Notes: generated by a model not told the origin, from the sequence alone. Numbered from the stretch's first letter, positions 46,025 to 57,155 are shown. The stretch: 64,000 nucleotides of DNA from Hypomyces perniciosus (GCA_008477525.1 SPDT01000011.1:1-64000); one strand, 5' to 3'. Numbers and translations are program-made.

Positions 46025-46602
46025 AATGATAGATGCGCTGTTCCCTTATAGATTCATAGACATTCTATCTTGATTTCAGAACTTTGTGGTGGAGAAAAAC
46101 AACATAATTGGCATAAGATAAAGATAACGACGGAGTAGGGAGAAAAGGAGAAGATGGTAAAACCAATGCCTCTTACTTATACCTGGCGTAAGGACCAACA
46201 TGGAAATTTAGTCATTTAGGATTTAAACTTTAGAGCCGGAGATATTCTGCTGTTGCCCAAGACTCGTTCCCCCACTTCTTAAATGGCTTTCTCCTTAATG
46301 CTTTGATATCCAGGGGCCATTTCTACGCCCCGCTTTGTCTTCATAATGCCTTAAATGTAACCATACCTTCTTTCAAGGATTGACGCAATTCGTTTTCGTG
46401 TTGGACCACTACAATAGTCTAGGATTACCCCACGACGTTGAACAAAACGATTATTTGTTTGGAGACATTGATCGGCCTACCCGTTGGAAGCTCTGCATTA
46501 CACTCAAGACACTGAATAGGCTTGGGCGCTTCACGAATGAAAGTCTGCGTCTGCCAAAGTATGTACTGTACCAAAAAGTAATGAAATCAAGATAGAAAGC
46601 GG

Positions 46603-47685
46603 CTATGGCTGCGGTAATATGCTGCAGAACCATATCCTTCGGCAAACCCCCTTCTTCAGTCCTACCCTTGCTGAGATAGCGTCCCATGTTTCCCCTTTTT
46701 CCATTAGCTCACTGATTTGCTCTTTTTGCCACAGGAGTACTCTCTCCTGCAAGGTAAGTGCGTCGCTCAAGTGCTTAACCAAAATTTTGAAATCCTCCAA
46801 ATCCTTCTGTTCTTCTTGGTCTATAAGCGAAGGATCACATCTGCCAAAACCCAGTTTATTGCACTCCTCAACCAAGGCCCTTCTTTTTTCCGAGAAGCCT
46901 TTCAGGAGCACTTCGCTTTTGAGTAACTTTTCCCGGACTTTTTCAATGGTGGTGAAATAGCGTTGAGAATTATTGATTCCATTTAGGCTCTCATTTAGCT
47001 CTCCGTGTTGGTCTTCGGACCCACCGTGGAGGCTCGGAGTTTGCCACCGTTCTCTCAAGCGTTGCACCAGTCTGACTGCATCTTCTGCAGCTGCGGTCAA
47101 ACGTTCCCATTCTTCCTTTGTATGTGTTGCTTCGTTGACCAAGCCCTCGCAGATGCTTGGAAGGCCAAAATTTCTGCCGTAGGTGATCAGCCCACTTAGC
47201 GTATTAGACCGGTTTTGGCAATCCTCCAACGGCACTTTGCTCCGCAAAGAGAGGATGGAAAGATGATTCTCAAGCCATCGCAAGTCTTCAGGGGATGGGA
47301 AAAAGTGACACCCTTCCTCTCCAACTGTAATGCCTTCAATCGCAGCGTTGTCGTAGTTGGCGTCGGTGGAGCTGTCGTCGTTAGTGTAGCCGGCGGCGTA
47401 GTCGCCGAGAATAGTTTGTCCTTCTGTCTCAAGGGAATTCTCTAAATGGTGACCATCATCTGAGCCCAAGCTGTCCTGACAGCTTTCCCCATTTCCAACC
47501 TCTAGCCACTGCTCAAATTCCTTGTCTGTATCCCGTGGTGATCGTAGTTGGCTGGCTTCTGATCCCTCTCCTCGGTTTCTAGCTGCTGACAGTGTCGTAA
47601 ACACTTGATCGGAATCGTGCTCATCCTCTTGGGTATTGTCGTTGTCCTCATTGGGCTGGGAAGCCTCTATTGTTCCCAGATTCAT
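46603..47685 (-). CDS. Coiled-coil hypothetical protein, intact
   Basis: A 360-residue protein read without interruption from ATG 47685 (MNLGTIEASQPNEDND). The first 150 residues are acidic and low-complexity, with an NDDSSTDANYDNAA stretch. From about 150 comes a helical region with HLSILSLRSKVPLEDCQNR, EEWERLTAAAEDAVRLVQRL and a long heptad segment (IEKVREKLLKSEVLLKGFSE…KRRALVEECNKLGFG…). The end has ELMEKGETWDAISARVG, reminiscent of a SANT/Myb-like or homeodomain-like helix, and then RRIWFCSILPQP. I do not recognise a family. A decayed second copy of part of this gene lies at 53582-53700. It is divergent in sequence class from the F-box gene downstream and lies head to tail with the zinc-finger gene upstream. 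Confidence 0.65.
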   Translation of the reverse strand: MNLGTIEASQPNEDNDNTQEDEHDSDQVFTTLSAARNRGEGSEASQLRSPRDTDKEFEQWLEVGNGESCQDSLGSDDGHHLENSLETEGQTILGDYAAGYTNDDSSTDANYDNAAIEGITVGEEGCHFFPSPEDLRWLENHLSILSLRSKVPLEDCQNRSNTLSGLITYGRNFGLPSICEGLVNEATHTKEEWERLTAAAEDAVRLVQRLRERWQTPSLHGGSEDQHGELNESLNGINNSQRYFTTIEKVREKLLKSEVLLKGFSEKRRALVEECNKLGFGRCDPSLIDQEEQKDLEDFKILVKHLSDALTLQERVLLWQKEQISELMEKGETWDAISARVGLKKGVCRRIWFCSILPQP

Positions 47686-47803
47686 TGGATGGAAAGTCGA
47701 TATGTACTTGCTGCTCTATAGCATCGCTATTCCAGCCATCAGGCCGAGCGGGCGAGGCAGCAGCGTGAGGCTGTAGACCGTGTTCCCCATCGTTAATAGC
47801 TAG

Positions 47804-49721
47804 CTAATATCCTATTAGAATATCCTCTCTATTGCATCGAGATGCACGAATGGAGGGGAGATTTCTTACAATATTACCAATATTCCCATTCGTATCACCG
47901 CTGCTTGGCGCCTTGTACCTATCAAGGCGCCAGGCACGTACTGTGACCTCGTCCCTGAATTCCGCTCCTATCTCCATGTCGAAAGCACCACTCTTTTTTT
48001 GCCAACTCAAAAAGACCCTTCAAGAGTGAGCGTTTACCCCTTGGCAAGCAATTCAGCCACTTCAAGAGAGCCTCCTCTAGCCAATCCACATTTAAATTTC
48101 GCAGCTGAAGATGCTCGTAGGCTGGCTTATCATCTGGCTCATCAGCTGGCCCGACAATCAGTCTCACGATATGGCGCAGTGTTTCACCTAATTCTAAATA
48201 GTAGTTAGAAGTGAACCTTGGGAAAAAAAAAGAAACAAGCTAGTTGGCTAACTAACCTCTCTTCCCCGTCTCGCGTTGTTGGATAATTGGGATGGTATTT
48301 GGCCACCAACTTGGATTTTTCTGTGCTCTCTTGGCATTGCCATTGATCAAATGCCTTATCCATATGGAACTGAGACTCTTTAAGTTCATGTAACTGAACT
48401 GCATGAAAATGTAAAAGTAGTGAGAGTCAAATGCTTTATGATCGCTCATAGCAATAGTATGGTTTCTCCAGCAGCATGTATGATTGAAAAATGCTTCTTC
48501 AACCGTGGAAAGCTCTTCTTCTCGTCTCATAAATACCTCATCGCAGATAACGCACCGCCATGACGAAACCCATTCACAAGAATGAACCGTCAAATGATGA
48601 GACCGCAACAACGGGAGAGATGTTTTACCTGCTCGACATTCAGTACATCCATATTTTGGGTTGTTTGAAAGTCTTTCGGATTGTTCCCCGGTGCCTTCCC
48701 ATCTCATTTTGGCATTCCATGACGGTGTGGCCTTCGTTCTTCAGGTGAACAAGTTTCTCAAACTCCACCGTTTCAATCCTGTGGGTCTTGATCCTATACA
48801 TCCGGATATCGTTAGAAATATGACTTGATTTAATCGAGAGAAAAAAGAAATTATGTGCCACATACTTTAACGGCTTGAGTTTTTGAATCGCAGAAATGTC
48901 GCTCTACATGCTCAGGAAGGAAGCTTTGTTTGCATATGGAACAGGTCTATCAATATTTTATTAAAATGCCACATGATGCCATGGAATTCTCACTGTTATT
49001 GCTTCGCCCATTTGATTTTTCTCATACGTAAACACCAGGGCAGTAAGCTTACGCCAACGTAAATTGCATGAGGTCCAAGTTCTCAATAGAGACGCTTCCA
49101 GTGTTTCTTTGGCGGCTCTCTTATTCATTAGACGACCAAGTTCTTCCAACTCTGCGGGTGTCCAATTCGTTGGCAAGTCTTTAATCGGACGTTGGTGAAT
49201 GGCGTGAAGGTGTCGTCTGTATTCAAGACTATCGGCCACCATTATGCGACATATTTTGCAAATGCACTCCTGGTTGCTAAGTAGCTGGGACTCGAAGCAA
49301 AACCACCAATTAGCATAAACTCTCTTGAGGGCTGAGAGATTCTCACTCCGGGTGCCCCATCTCCTCTTTTAGCCTCTGGCCCCGCCTTGATCAGCGCTTG
49401 ACTGGAATCATCGTCGTCTTGGACGTCTTCATCATCTTCGTCATATTCGTCATATTCGTCCCCAGGTTGGAAGTCGTCATCAGTCTCATGTGTGGTTAGA
49501 GAGCTATCGGAGATATCGGCATCCAATTCGCGCTCCTTCTGCTGGGAGGAAACTTCCGTCCTCCGTCTTGTTGATGGCCGTAAGCCCTTTACAGGCGCAG
49601 GTCGCTTTCGCTTCAGTGTCAGCGATCGAAGTCTGGATGAACGAGGAGAACAAGCAGTGATTCCCCCCACTGAACTGCGGAGAGTTCGAAGGTCGTATGA
49701 GCGCTGAATCTCTGTCTGCAT
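47804..49721 (-). pseudogene. Multi-C2H2 zinc-finger protein gene, frame-disturbed
   Basis: The minus strand starts MQTEIQRSYDLRTLRSSVGG (ATG 49721), then a basic stretch and an acidic run DEYDEYDEDDEDVQDDDDSS. After a frame change near 49250 a finger appears (CICKIC…YRRHLHAIH), then NWTPAELEELGRLMNKRAAK and KLTALVFTYEKNQ. A second finger CSICKQSFLPEHVERHFC lies at about 48880-48935. An intron at 48794-48865 (GTATGT…CTAAC…ATAG) follows, then HLKNEGHTVMECQ. Further fingers are YGCTECRAGKTSLPLLRSHH and WRCVICDEVFMRREE (about 48530-48680). A second intron is 48194-48256 (GTTAGT…CTAAC…TTTAG). The tail has NVDWLEEALLKWLNCLPRGK and, after another shift, DMEIGAEFRDEVTVRAWRLD. Fingers of this spacing resemble the fungal OrsD/DUF3505-type group, uncertainly. 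Some frame changes may be unrecognised introns, so the gene could be alive. Confidence 0.55.
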
Positions 49722-49729
49722 TCATGGTT

Positions 49730-50830
49730 AGAAGCTCATCTCGGGGACTAGCAGCTCTACTCCCAGGCTAATCAGAATGATATTGAGAGAGGCTGAATGG
49801 CTTAGACAGAAAACATATGTGCCCACAACACAAGAAAACAAATCGTACGATGAGAGATGATCTTACCATGTCCAGGGACTCCCTTCTCTGTGCTATCATT
49901 AATCCACTCGCGCAAATCGAAATTATGAAATATGCTCCCTGACTTAAAGGCTAAAGCTGTCGAAGCTGGGTGCTGGGTGAGGATGCTGCTTTATCGATCG
50001 AAGACTGGCCGCGCCCCATAGTTCGCAAAGAATGCCTAACAGGGATCCATAAGCGGCAGAGCAACACCCCTGATTAGCCTGCCGGCTGGTCGAGGTAAGA
50101 CCTTCGCTGTCAGGGTTACGGAGTAGATAACTCGGCGCTAATGTTAGCATTTTGAGGTATCTCCATCCATCACTAGCTCGCAACGTCAGTGATGTATCAG
50201 GTAGCTTGGCGCACTAACTCTCAGGGGTGGGTTAGGGACATTAACCTGCATAAGCCACTCTGGGCAAGTATGTATATTAGGCTCAAAATCTGAATTTGTC
50301 TAGCGTCGAATTGGGCCTGCAATTACCTAGGCGGGTCAATAACCGGAAGCGCATCTGCGCATCTCCAGGCGCACAACCAAGCTGATTCAACTCACGTAAG
50401 ATTTAAAATCTCGCGTTATGAAGGCAACCGAAGAATTTCCACTTTGGGCCACGACCAGTTTCAGCGCAAAGGAGGCCACAGACTGCACAGCAGAGCGAAA
50501 AGGGGAGGCAAAATATTAAGGAGAACCAGGGAAATCCTAATCTCTGCCTGTCAATGTGCTGTTATTGGCTGAAGGGCACGCCCAAATCCCTGTCAGTATT
50601 GCTCTAGCTGTCTCATTAGCTTGAATGAGGCAGTCTGGCAAGCAGCGCAATACCTTTCGCTCCCACTTACCAGCGGCGACATTCCATGGATCCTCGAGTC
50701 CTGACCCATAATGTCATAATATTCCTGCAAGCTTTCCAGTGTTTGGCTTTACTTGCAAGGTTCAATGTTCAGTGAGACGCGACGAGTGAAGACTGAAGGC
50801 AGCGCACATAAATGTAGCACCTAAGGAATA
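49730..50830. other. Intergenic interval, nothing coding seen
   Basis: No motif-bearing frame. It contains an exact TACGGAGTA at 50117. Part of it is the upstream region of the zinc-finger gene. Confidence 0.4.
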
Positions 50831-50837
50831 AATATAA

Positions 50838-51050
50838 TTGCTCATGTCCTCCTCTTGTTCCTCCTCCCTCTTCTTTTCTCATATACAATCACATCTTTAT
50901 CTTCATTTCTCTCGATCTCACAGTCATGCTCAGTGTATCTGCTACTGCACGTTCTGTACCAATCCCGCTTCGGATGGTTCATCATTCTGTCAATATTGCA
51001 TTAACGAAGGGCCACCAAGACGGTATCCCTCTAGAATCAGATCAAATTAA
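50838..51050 (+). CDS. Possible small Cys-rich protein
   Basis: A 70-codon frame (MLMSSSCSSSLFFSHIQSHL…) with a Cys-rich end CICYCTFCTNPASDGSSFCQ followed by YC, giving CxC-x2-C-x8-C-x2-C spacing like a small zinc ribbon, and a basic tail RRYPSRIRSN. It may be the second exon of something, or chance. A pyrimidine-rich tract precedes it. No neighbour helps. Confidence 0.2.
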   Translation: MLMSSSCSSSLFFSHIQSHLYLHFSRSHSHAQCICYCTFCTNPASDGSSFCQYCINEGPPRRYPSRIRSN

Positions 51051-51263
51051 TTAAGAAAACGGGTATTTGACCTTTGAACTTCAATAATTTGGAAAGCCAT
51101 GGAAATATGAGCGAAACTAACTACTTTGAAATAGGTTTCGAAAGCTTTACTAGGTCTAGCCATGAAAGGCCTTTGAGCCCCTTCGCTTCACCATCTTTTG
51201 CAACGTATGGACTATGCATTGGGGGAACGCCCTTAAACAGAACCGATACTGCTGATACAGCTG

Positions 51264-51725
51264 TCAATGTCCAACTGTGGTAGGAGGTGTATTGCAAGGC
51301 TGAGCCAACTGTGCTACAGGTGTGATATAGCTTACAATTTGCGGTCGACACTCCAGCGGAGCTCTTCTGGTAAACTTCTGTACTGTCATTAATAAATTTG
51401 TTGCTTTATTCTTATCAATAAAGACTGGCTTTTTCTGGATATCGATTTCGTCTTGGCTCAGGTAGTCACTCACCAAGTTGAACTTTAGCGCCTTGATTAT
51501 TAGGTTTATACAAAAAGGATGCTGCCAGCTATTGAATACCGGACTGCTAATAGCGCATATAGGATGCTTTGCCGGGACTGCCAGTCCTATAGCTCTTTCT
51601 TTTACTGAATAAGATGGGTAGTGTATACAACAGCCACTATACAGTAGGGCAGTAGACTTATAATTAGAAAAGAACCAACCTTCTTGCTCTTTCACCCCAG
51701 ACCCCAACTGCATCGCGACGACCAC
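51264..51725 (-). other. Open frame of unknown nature
   Basis: An uninterrupted 153-codon minus-strand frame. Its second half (SDYLSQDEIDIQKKPVFIDK, then NKATNLLMTVQKFTRRAPLE) looks protein-like and could be an old transposon or gene fragment. No family was recognised. The first half does not look coding. Confidence 0.25.
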
Positions 51726-51915
51726 ACGTGCTGTCAGCCCGTAGTGCGTTCACATCTATTGCTGAAATTATGATAAAATAGTGCCGCCGTGTCTTTGTTC
51801 TTCATTTTACAGCCTTGTGGTCCTACTAGCCGTGCCGCCGCACGTTGCCAACTTTCCTCTGAAGAGCCGTTGCTGGATGTTACAGCCACTTTTGTTCCGC
51901 AGCTCGTGACGCAGA

Positions 51916-53319
51916 TCATACAGTGGTCTTTTTAAGATCGCTCAACCGCCGATGATAAGCATCTAGAATTCGCAGTTTAGTCGCATGCTGCGGATTCTTC
52001 TCTAGGTACTCAAGAGTGCTGGCTGAGGGTTGTTTCCAATCATTGAAATCGGTAAGTCTTGCTTTATATGCTTCAGCCATACGGACGACACAATGGAACT
52101 CCCTGCATGGAAATGTATAAGTATATATTGCGTTGGAATAGCGTGGAAACTTACTGATCCACATAGAACAACCTCGGAGCTTCTGGCAATTCATGAATAA
52201 CCTTTATCAACATCTTCAAATTGCTAATTTCCAGCCTTTGCGCCGACAATTGCTCGTGGTCGCTAGTGGCTTTTTCGCAGAAGACGCGATAAGCGAGTAC
52301 CTTGATAGTATATAACTGAGCCCTGACGGGTCCGAAGGATTTATCATAGTTCAAATTATTCAGGCAATCGGTTAATCCAGAAAGTGAATAGGGTAAGTTG
52401 TTGTAAATTCTGGCGATACAGCATCCAAGTTGTGCCCTCTGAAAAAATCCATAGGCCAAATTGCTCATAACCACTTTTCCTCTGGTATATGCAATGATAA
52501 ATGATCTAGAATCGGCAGAAGATCATGGAATAGCCTAAAAGGCTGGAACTCACTAAGACAGTTAGTAAAGGCATATCGAACCTTCCCAGATATTATGATA
52601 CTTACAACGCCAAGAAGACAAATGTCCAAGCCGTCAGAAGATTGTCATGGTTTGTTAAGTCTACGATGTTGTCTTGGCTATAGCCTTATTAGTCAGTTAT
52701 GGTTGAGAGTGCAAATTCATAAGTTCATATAGCAAACCCACATCATTTTAGGTAGTTGATGACAGATAGAGGCCATGTACCAATTTCGACCGTTCATCTT
52801 CTGGCAGACGAGTGCATGACCAGCAGAAACCCAAGTAGGAGAGCCCGAATATCCATAATGGATTCTGGAAAAAGCATCTCCAGGTCACAAATAAGATCGT
52901 TAGTCCACCTCTCATCTCCCTCTATCTCACTTTGACACAAATGGTGCCGAGCATCGTGAGCAACCGTGCCTAATCTGAGAATGAGGTGAAGGACTAGGCG
53001 CTGTTCGAGCGATGAAGGATCGACAGCCATTTTATCCACCATGGTTGGTGTAAATATAGGATGCAATGGCAAAACCACAGCCTTGAACCACGATAAAAAC
53101 AAGGTTGGCTGACTGGATACCCGAGGGGGGAGACGCCGACACGCGAAATCCTGTAACGGTTGAGCTTGGATTTTTGCATTTGCTCAAGTGAGTAAATAAC
53201 ATACCCTGATGACGCCAGATGATTCCATTTATGTTGTGCTTTTCGCCTAGTAGACGAGACAGTATTTCAATCACAGGAGCCGGAAACCTGATGCTTAATA
53301 CCACAACCCAAGAGGGCAT
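51916..53319 (-). pseudogene. Decayed multi-exon gene of unknown family
   Basis: Well-formed introns show that this was a gene. From 53319 downward: exon MPSWVVVLSIRFPAPVIEIL…GIIWRHQ; intron with GTATGT…GTTACAG (about 53158-53210); exon with TMVDKMAVDPSSLEQRLVLH and DLEMLFPESIMDIRALLLGF; a frame change near 52810; NWYMASICHQLPKMMW; intron GTTTGC…ACTAATAAG (about 52685-52740); exon DNIVDLTNHDNLLTAWTFVF; intron GTAAGT…TTACTAACTGTCTTAG (about 52555-52612); exon EFQPFRLFHDLLPILDHLSL; another frame change; AYGFFQRAQLGCCIARIYNN, REFHCVVRMAEAYKARLTDF and the end at 51916. The helical, Trp/Leu-rich pattern could suit the middle region of a fungal-specific transcription factor or a helical-repeat protein, but no DNA-binding cluster was seen. 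Confidence 0.45.
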
Positions 53320-53581
53320 ACATGAAGCAAGTCAGGTTGACTCTGGAGCTTTAAGTATAAGTTCTGGCAAGGTTGGCTGGTTAGCTAGCTCGGTGTCCCC
53401 ACTTCCAAGAACCATCATCAAGTCACTACCCATGCTGTCGGATTGTGAACTCTCGCCGAGGGAGCAAAAGGGGCAGTTAATAAGTCACAAAAAGATTTAT
53501 GATGCCTCCCTGCAGCATTACCCAGACGTCCGCTATTCCCCACACAGCATGCAACCCCATTACTATGTACTACAAGCAACA

Positions 53582-53700
53582 CATCTGCCAAACCCAGTTT
53601 ATTGCATTGCTCAACCAAAGCCCTTCATTTGTCCGAGGAGAGTTTTAACGGCCCGTTGCATTTGAGAAACCCTTCCTGGATTCATTTAATGGTGATAGAA
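53582..53700 (-). pseudogene. Fragment duplicated from the coiled-coil gene at 46.6 kb
   Basis: CATCTGCCAAACCCAGTTTA, TTGCATTGCTCAACCAAAGC and CCCTTCATTTGTCCGAGGAG correspond in order to 46846-46960 (CATCTGCCAAAACCCAGTTT…). In the intact gene this part encodes the segment RRALVEECNKLGFGRCD. The fragment has indels and no open frame. Confidence 0.65.
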
Positions 53701-54523
53701 TACATGCTATCCTAGTCCGTAGGTTCTGAGTCAAGGGAGAAGAAGTGTAACATTTTGCTTATAGATACATCTTCCACACATAGACCACTCGCAAGGCTAG
53801 GAGTGTGGATCGTCCTATGAATGGGACTGACTACAATTAATTTATCCGAGCAGCTCTCTCCGCTTCAACAGAGGTTGTTGTTCTCCAACAGTCATGTGAA
53901 ACCCGGTGGCTTTTCGGAGCATGCCGGGTTCAGATCCCGGCCGGGCGCGAGGCATAAGACATGGCTTGAATTCGAAAGGGCCAGAAAACAACCAAGCTGA
54001 CATCTAGTCCCTACCTGCAAATATAGTATATTAACTAAAGAGTATACATATGTATCTCTGAAGCTGCGGGCTATGAAAATCAGTATGATAGTTGTTATGT
54101 TGCGACTCCTCTGCTCTTGAGTCCCTATTCATCTCTCTTTCATTTTTCTAGAGGAAATCTTTTTAAGAAGGCTGTGAAAATGCAATGAAAACTCCTGGCT
54201 CATAGTAGTGTTGACTCCAGTCAGAGAATACCAGCTTCTAGAAGAGATCGCTCTGTTGTGTCCATCATCCAGGACATCACATGACAAAGTGTCATAACGG
54301 GTATCTCGACTCCAACTCTGTTAACCTCCACTGGCTATTGCTTCGAATTGGTTGCCCCTTGTTCTTCTACCCGTGAAACTATACAGACTAGCACTACGGC
54401 AAGTGTTGTTATTGACTCGATATTTACACCGCAATTTCTTCTGCTTTATCGTATACCTTTACTCCTCCGACAATCATTTGTGTGGCAGCGGGGTGGGCGC
54501 TATCCACCAGTAGGGTATACAGC

Positions 54524-54597
54524 TGTTGGAAAACCCAGTTACGTAGTCAGCTTGTTCACATTACTAACAATATTTGTTATTCCAACGTTATCCGAGA
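54524..54597 (+). repeat. Family A LTR, internally deleted (copy 5)
   Basis: TGTTGGAAAACCCAGTTACG then TAGTCAGCTTGTTCACAT is intact, then a jump to the 3' end TTCCAACGTTATCCGAGA. About 165 bases of the family sequence are missing. It overlaps the 3' end of membrane-protein relic B, which takes its stop from the LTR. Confidence 0.7.
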
Positions 54598-55524
54598 CCA
54601 AAGTTCAAACATCCCGCTCTTAAATGTCGAAACGGTTTTCCATGTCTTTGTCCCCCAATATTACCACCATTCCCAGGGACTAAAGGAACTATTGCTGACT
54701 GTTGAGTTCCCGGCCTGCGTAGAACCAGAATATGTTCTGGAATTGTGTATATATATTTGCGAAGAAGTGTCCCACATTCGCTTAGCTCGTCGAAGGGCAG
54801 GACTATCAATGCCAAGACTGCCATGCAAAGGCAACATTGACCACCAAATTGCTGCTGGATTATACCGAGTTCAGTGCCCACCAAAAGCAAAGATGAAGCT
54901 GTGAACGCTGTGAAGAAGGCTATTCCAACTATAAGCAATCGTGTGCAGGGTAGTCGAAAATCTATCGGCTGTTTCTTGACCCAGGCTGCTCCCATCAAAG
55001 TCAGGACGGAGGCGCTGAAATGGGATATTCCAGGGACAGCCCATATGCCCTCAATTCCCGATTGGTGCAGCTGCCAGATTCCCACTCCAATAAAGGTAGC
55101 ATGTAAAGCTAGTAACACTCCAATGATATATCCCTGACTTCCTGGGAAACAACTTTTGATAACCGGGAAAATAATCTCGATAATCTATAATATGTTAGGA
55201 AAGACCAATACCAGCTGGGACCTGAGAATATACCTCGAACAATATTGAGAGATAGCAGAGTAGACCCCTTCCATGCAGCGAAGCAGGGGTAGGCAAAATT
55301 ATGAGCGGTGAGCTTTATTCTAATGGCCAAAAAGGCAACAGCAAAGCAAGTCCACAGAGAGTGAAGAGACAGCAGCTCAGCATAAGCACACGGTCTTCAC
55401 GAGCTACGTGGCGTTGCTCTCTCAGCCTAGTCTTCCAATAAACATAGAAAATGAGAAAGGCGATGGTGACAGGAAATAGAATCCCTGCTTCAATGACCTC
55501 GCCAGATGTAATTTCATGGTCCAT
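54588..55524 (-). pseudogene. Polytopic membrane protein, GGQC family, copy B
   Basis: Start ATG 55524 (MDHEITSGEVIEAGILFPVT). Membrane segments are ILFPVTIAFLIFYVYW, LMLSCCLFTLCGLALLLPF, a FAYPCFAAWKGSTLLSLN segment, IIGVLLALHATFIGVGIW, GIWAVPGISHFSASVLTLM and IAFFTAFTASSLLLVGTEL. The signature IIQQQFGGQCCLCMA lies near 54822-54862. An intron at 55185-55233 (GTATAT…CCTAACATATTATAG) sits at the position found in copies A and C. Frame changes occur at a T run near 55325 and again just before the intron; without them the sequence aligns with copy A throughout. The C-terminal tail runs into a solo LTR. The original tail was probably replaced by that insertion. Confidence 0.65.
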
Positions 55525-55876
55525 GTTAAAGAGCGGTAAGCCAGTAAGGTAGGAGCTTCGGTGTAGACGTGCAACGCAACCAAAACGCCTCGCAGCCGGG
55601 CCATCAATAGTATATATAGTGCTTAGAACACTAAAAGCAAATAATTTATATAAGTTGAACCGTCATCATCTACGAAGTATCGAAATACAGCTAAGTATCG
55701 CCGCCGGCCGAACATTAGCTTCTGTCGCGACTCATACGAATAGGACATTTGGATAATTCAGGTGAATCTAGAACAGCTATACTATTTCTCTCTCATTTAT
55801 CCCTTAATCTGTGACTTGATCATGGATGAGAGGGAGAGTGAATCTCCGACACAACACAAGCCTTGACAAGGACCCT

Positions 55877-56048
55877 CAGCGCTGCCGTCAAATAAATACG
55901 TACCGAAGTGACATGTGTAAGATATTAAATGAATTAAATCCAGATGTACCGGAGCTTACAAATATAAGTGTTGTAGTACATCTGGATTTAACTGATTTAA
56001 TATCTTACACATGTCACTTTGGTACGTATTTATTTGACGGCAGCGCTG
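55877..56048. repeat. 172-bp inverted repeat (foldback)
   Basis: Two 73-base arms (55877-55949 and 55976-56048) around a 26-base centre. The outer end is CAGCGCTGCCGTCAAATAAA and its complement; the inner end is AAATCCAGATGTAC and its complement. I count about four mismatches between arms. Outside the arms, GACCCT and CATAGT do not form a target duplication. It could be a MITE-like foldback element or a transcribed hairpin. It lies between membrane-protein relic B and the gene at 56.1 kb, in their upstream/downstream gap. Confidence 0.85.
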
Positions 56049-56086
56049 CATAGTGTTTGGTAGGAAGGGGGATCAATGCATTTAAT

Positions 56087-56872
56087 TTATCTTTCTCGAC
56101 ATTCAAGTCCACCAAAATCTAGTGTTCGGCAAATATTGGCCATGTGCATACCCTTGGATATGCGATCGAAACCACGGAAACAAGAGCTACCAATTGAGAT
56201 CTCCATACCAATGAATCCACTGTTCAGGGCCCCCAAGGAGCCAGCCATCAATGCCTTGCTCAGCCCCATCTCACATGACATGTCGATAACAGGGATCTTC
56301 TTCGGGTCACCATGATGCTTTATAAACACAGACATGAACTGATCGTAGCGAGCTGCTGAAGGGGTTTCCTCTTTAAACAAGTGTCAGATTGAGTAGTGTA
56401 TGACGACAGAAATCTTACCCCGGCCAAATTCCCTCGGAACAATATAGAATGTTATCTCATCAGCAGTCTTATATAATGCCATCTCCAATTCACAGATGGA
56501 CATGATTAATGCCTCTATTTCGGAATGGCGATCCTCGGTTATATCGATCTTGTAACAGGACGTATGATAGAATAAAGGGTCCCATTTTCCAGAACCTTTA
56601 TTATTATAGTATGCATTCAAGTAAATTTGTACTCGTCTTCTGTAAATGCAAGCCCTGTTGAAATGATAAGACTAAGGCTTTACAAGGCAAGGGTAGCACT
56701 GACCTGAGTAATTTAATTTCCCTATCTTGGCAAGATCTTTATGGTGGATGATGTAGCCGGTTTCTGTGCCTGCTTTAAGGCATGGATACTGGAAGGTAGT
56801 TTTGAAGTCAATACAATGAAAGTCCAATTTCTTGGCCCCTTTTGGGTTTAAGGAATGTAAGAGACGCATCAT
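56087..56872 (-). CDS. Unrecognised multi-exon gene
   Basis: The product is not one I recognise. Exon 1 starts at ATG 56872 (MMRLLHSLNPKGAKKLDFHC) and includes TFQYPCLKAGTETGYIIHHK. A likely intron follows at 56655-56703 (GTCAGT…CAACAG). Exon 2 reads IYLNAYYNNKGSGKWDPLFY, YKIDITEDRHSEIEALIMSI and CELEMALYKTADEITFYIVP. An intron at 56371-56418 (GTAAGA…TTTAAAG) has a good donor. Exon 3 reads SAARYDQFMSVFIKHHGDPK, KIPVIDMSCEMGLSKALMAG and SRISK-type ends to the stop at 56087. About 230 residues in total, with no signal peptide or clear membrane span. The first splice leaves the frames out of phase, so there is a frameshift near 56650 or a different acceptor. A longer N-terminus upstream is possible. 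Confidence 0.45.
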
Positions 56873-57155
56873 GGCTAGCGTACAAGAGTCCAGATTTGGA
56901 AGAAAAGAATTAGGAGATGAAGTTCAGGGTGGTCCGAATGGACATTTTAGCAACATCAGGGTTCTATTAGGCCACTATTAAAATATGACTTAACTTAAAC
57001 ATTGCGACTATGCAAGGATGTGTGATTCGTTAAAGTTCGACATGATAATCAACACGCCACACTGTCTTGCCTGAAAATGGGGCCTATCACAAAGGTGGCT
57101 TGATGAATCCGGCGGCCGTAGGTGACACCTTTGCAGTGCTGAGATCGATGTTCCC

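Noticed and set aside
53905..53965. tRNA-like box B (GGTTCAGATCC) inside a CCGGG…CCCGG stem
   Set aside because: No matching acceptor stem, D-arm or box A lies at the right distance upstream, so at most it is a tRNA-derived fragment.
54482..54904. 140-codon plus-strand frame
   Set aside because: It starts in a solo LTR and runs antisense to membrane-protein relic B.
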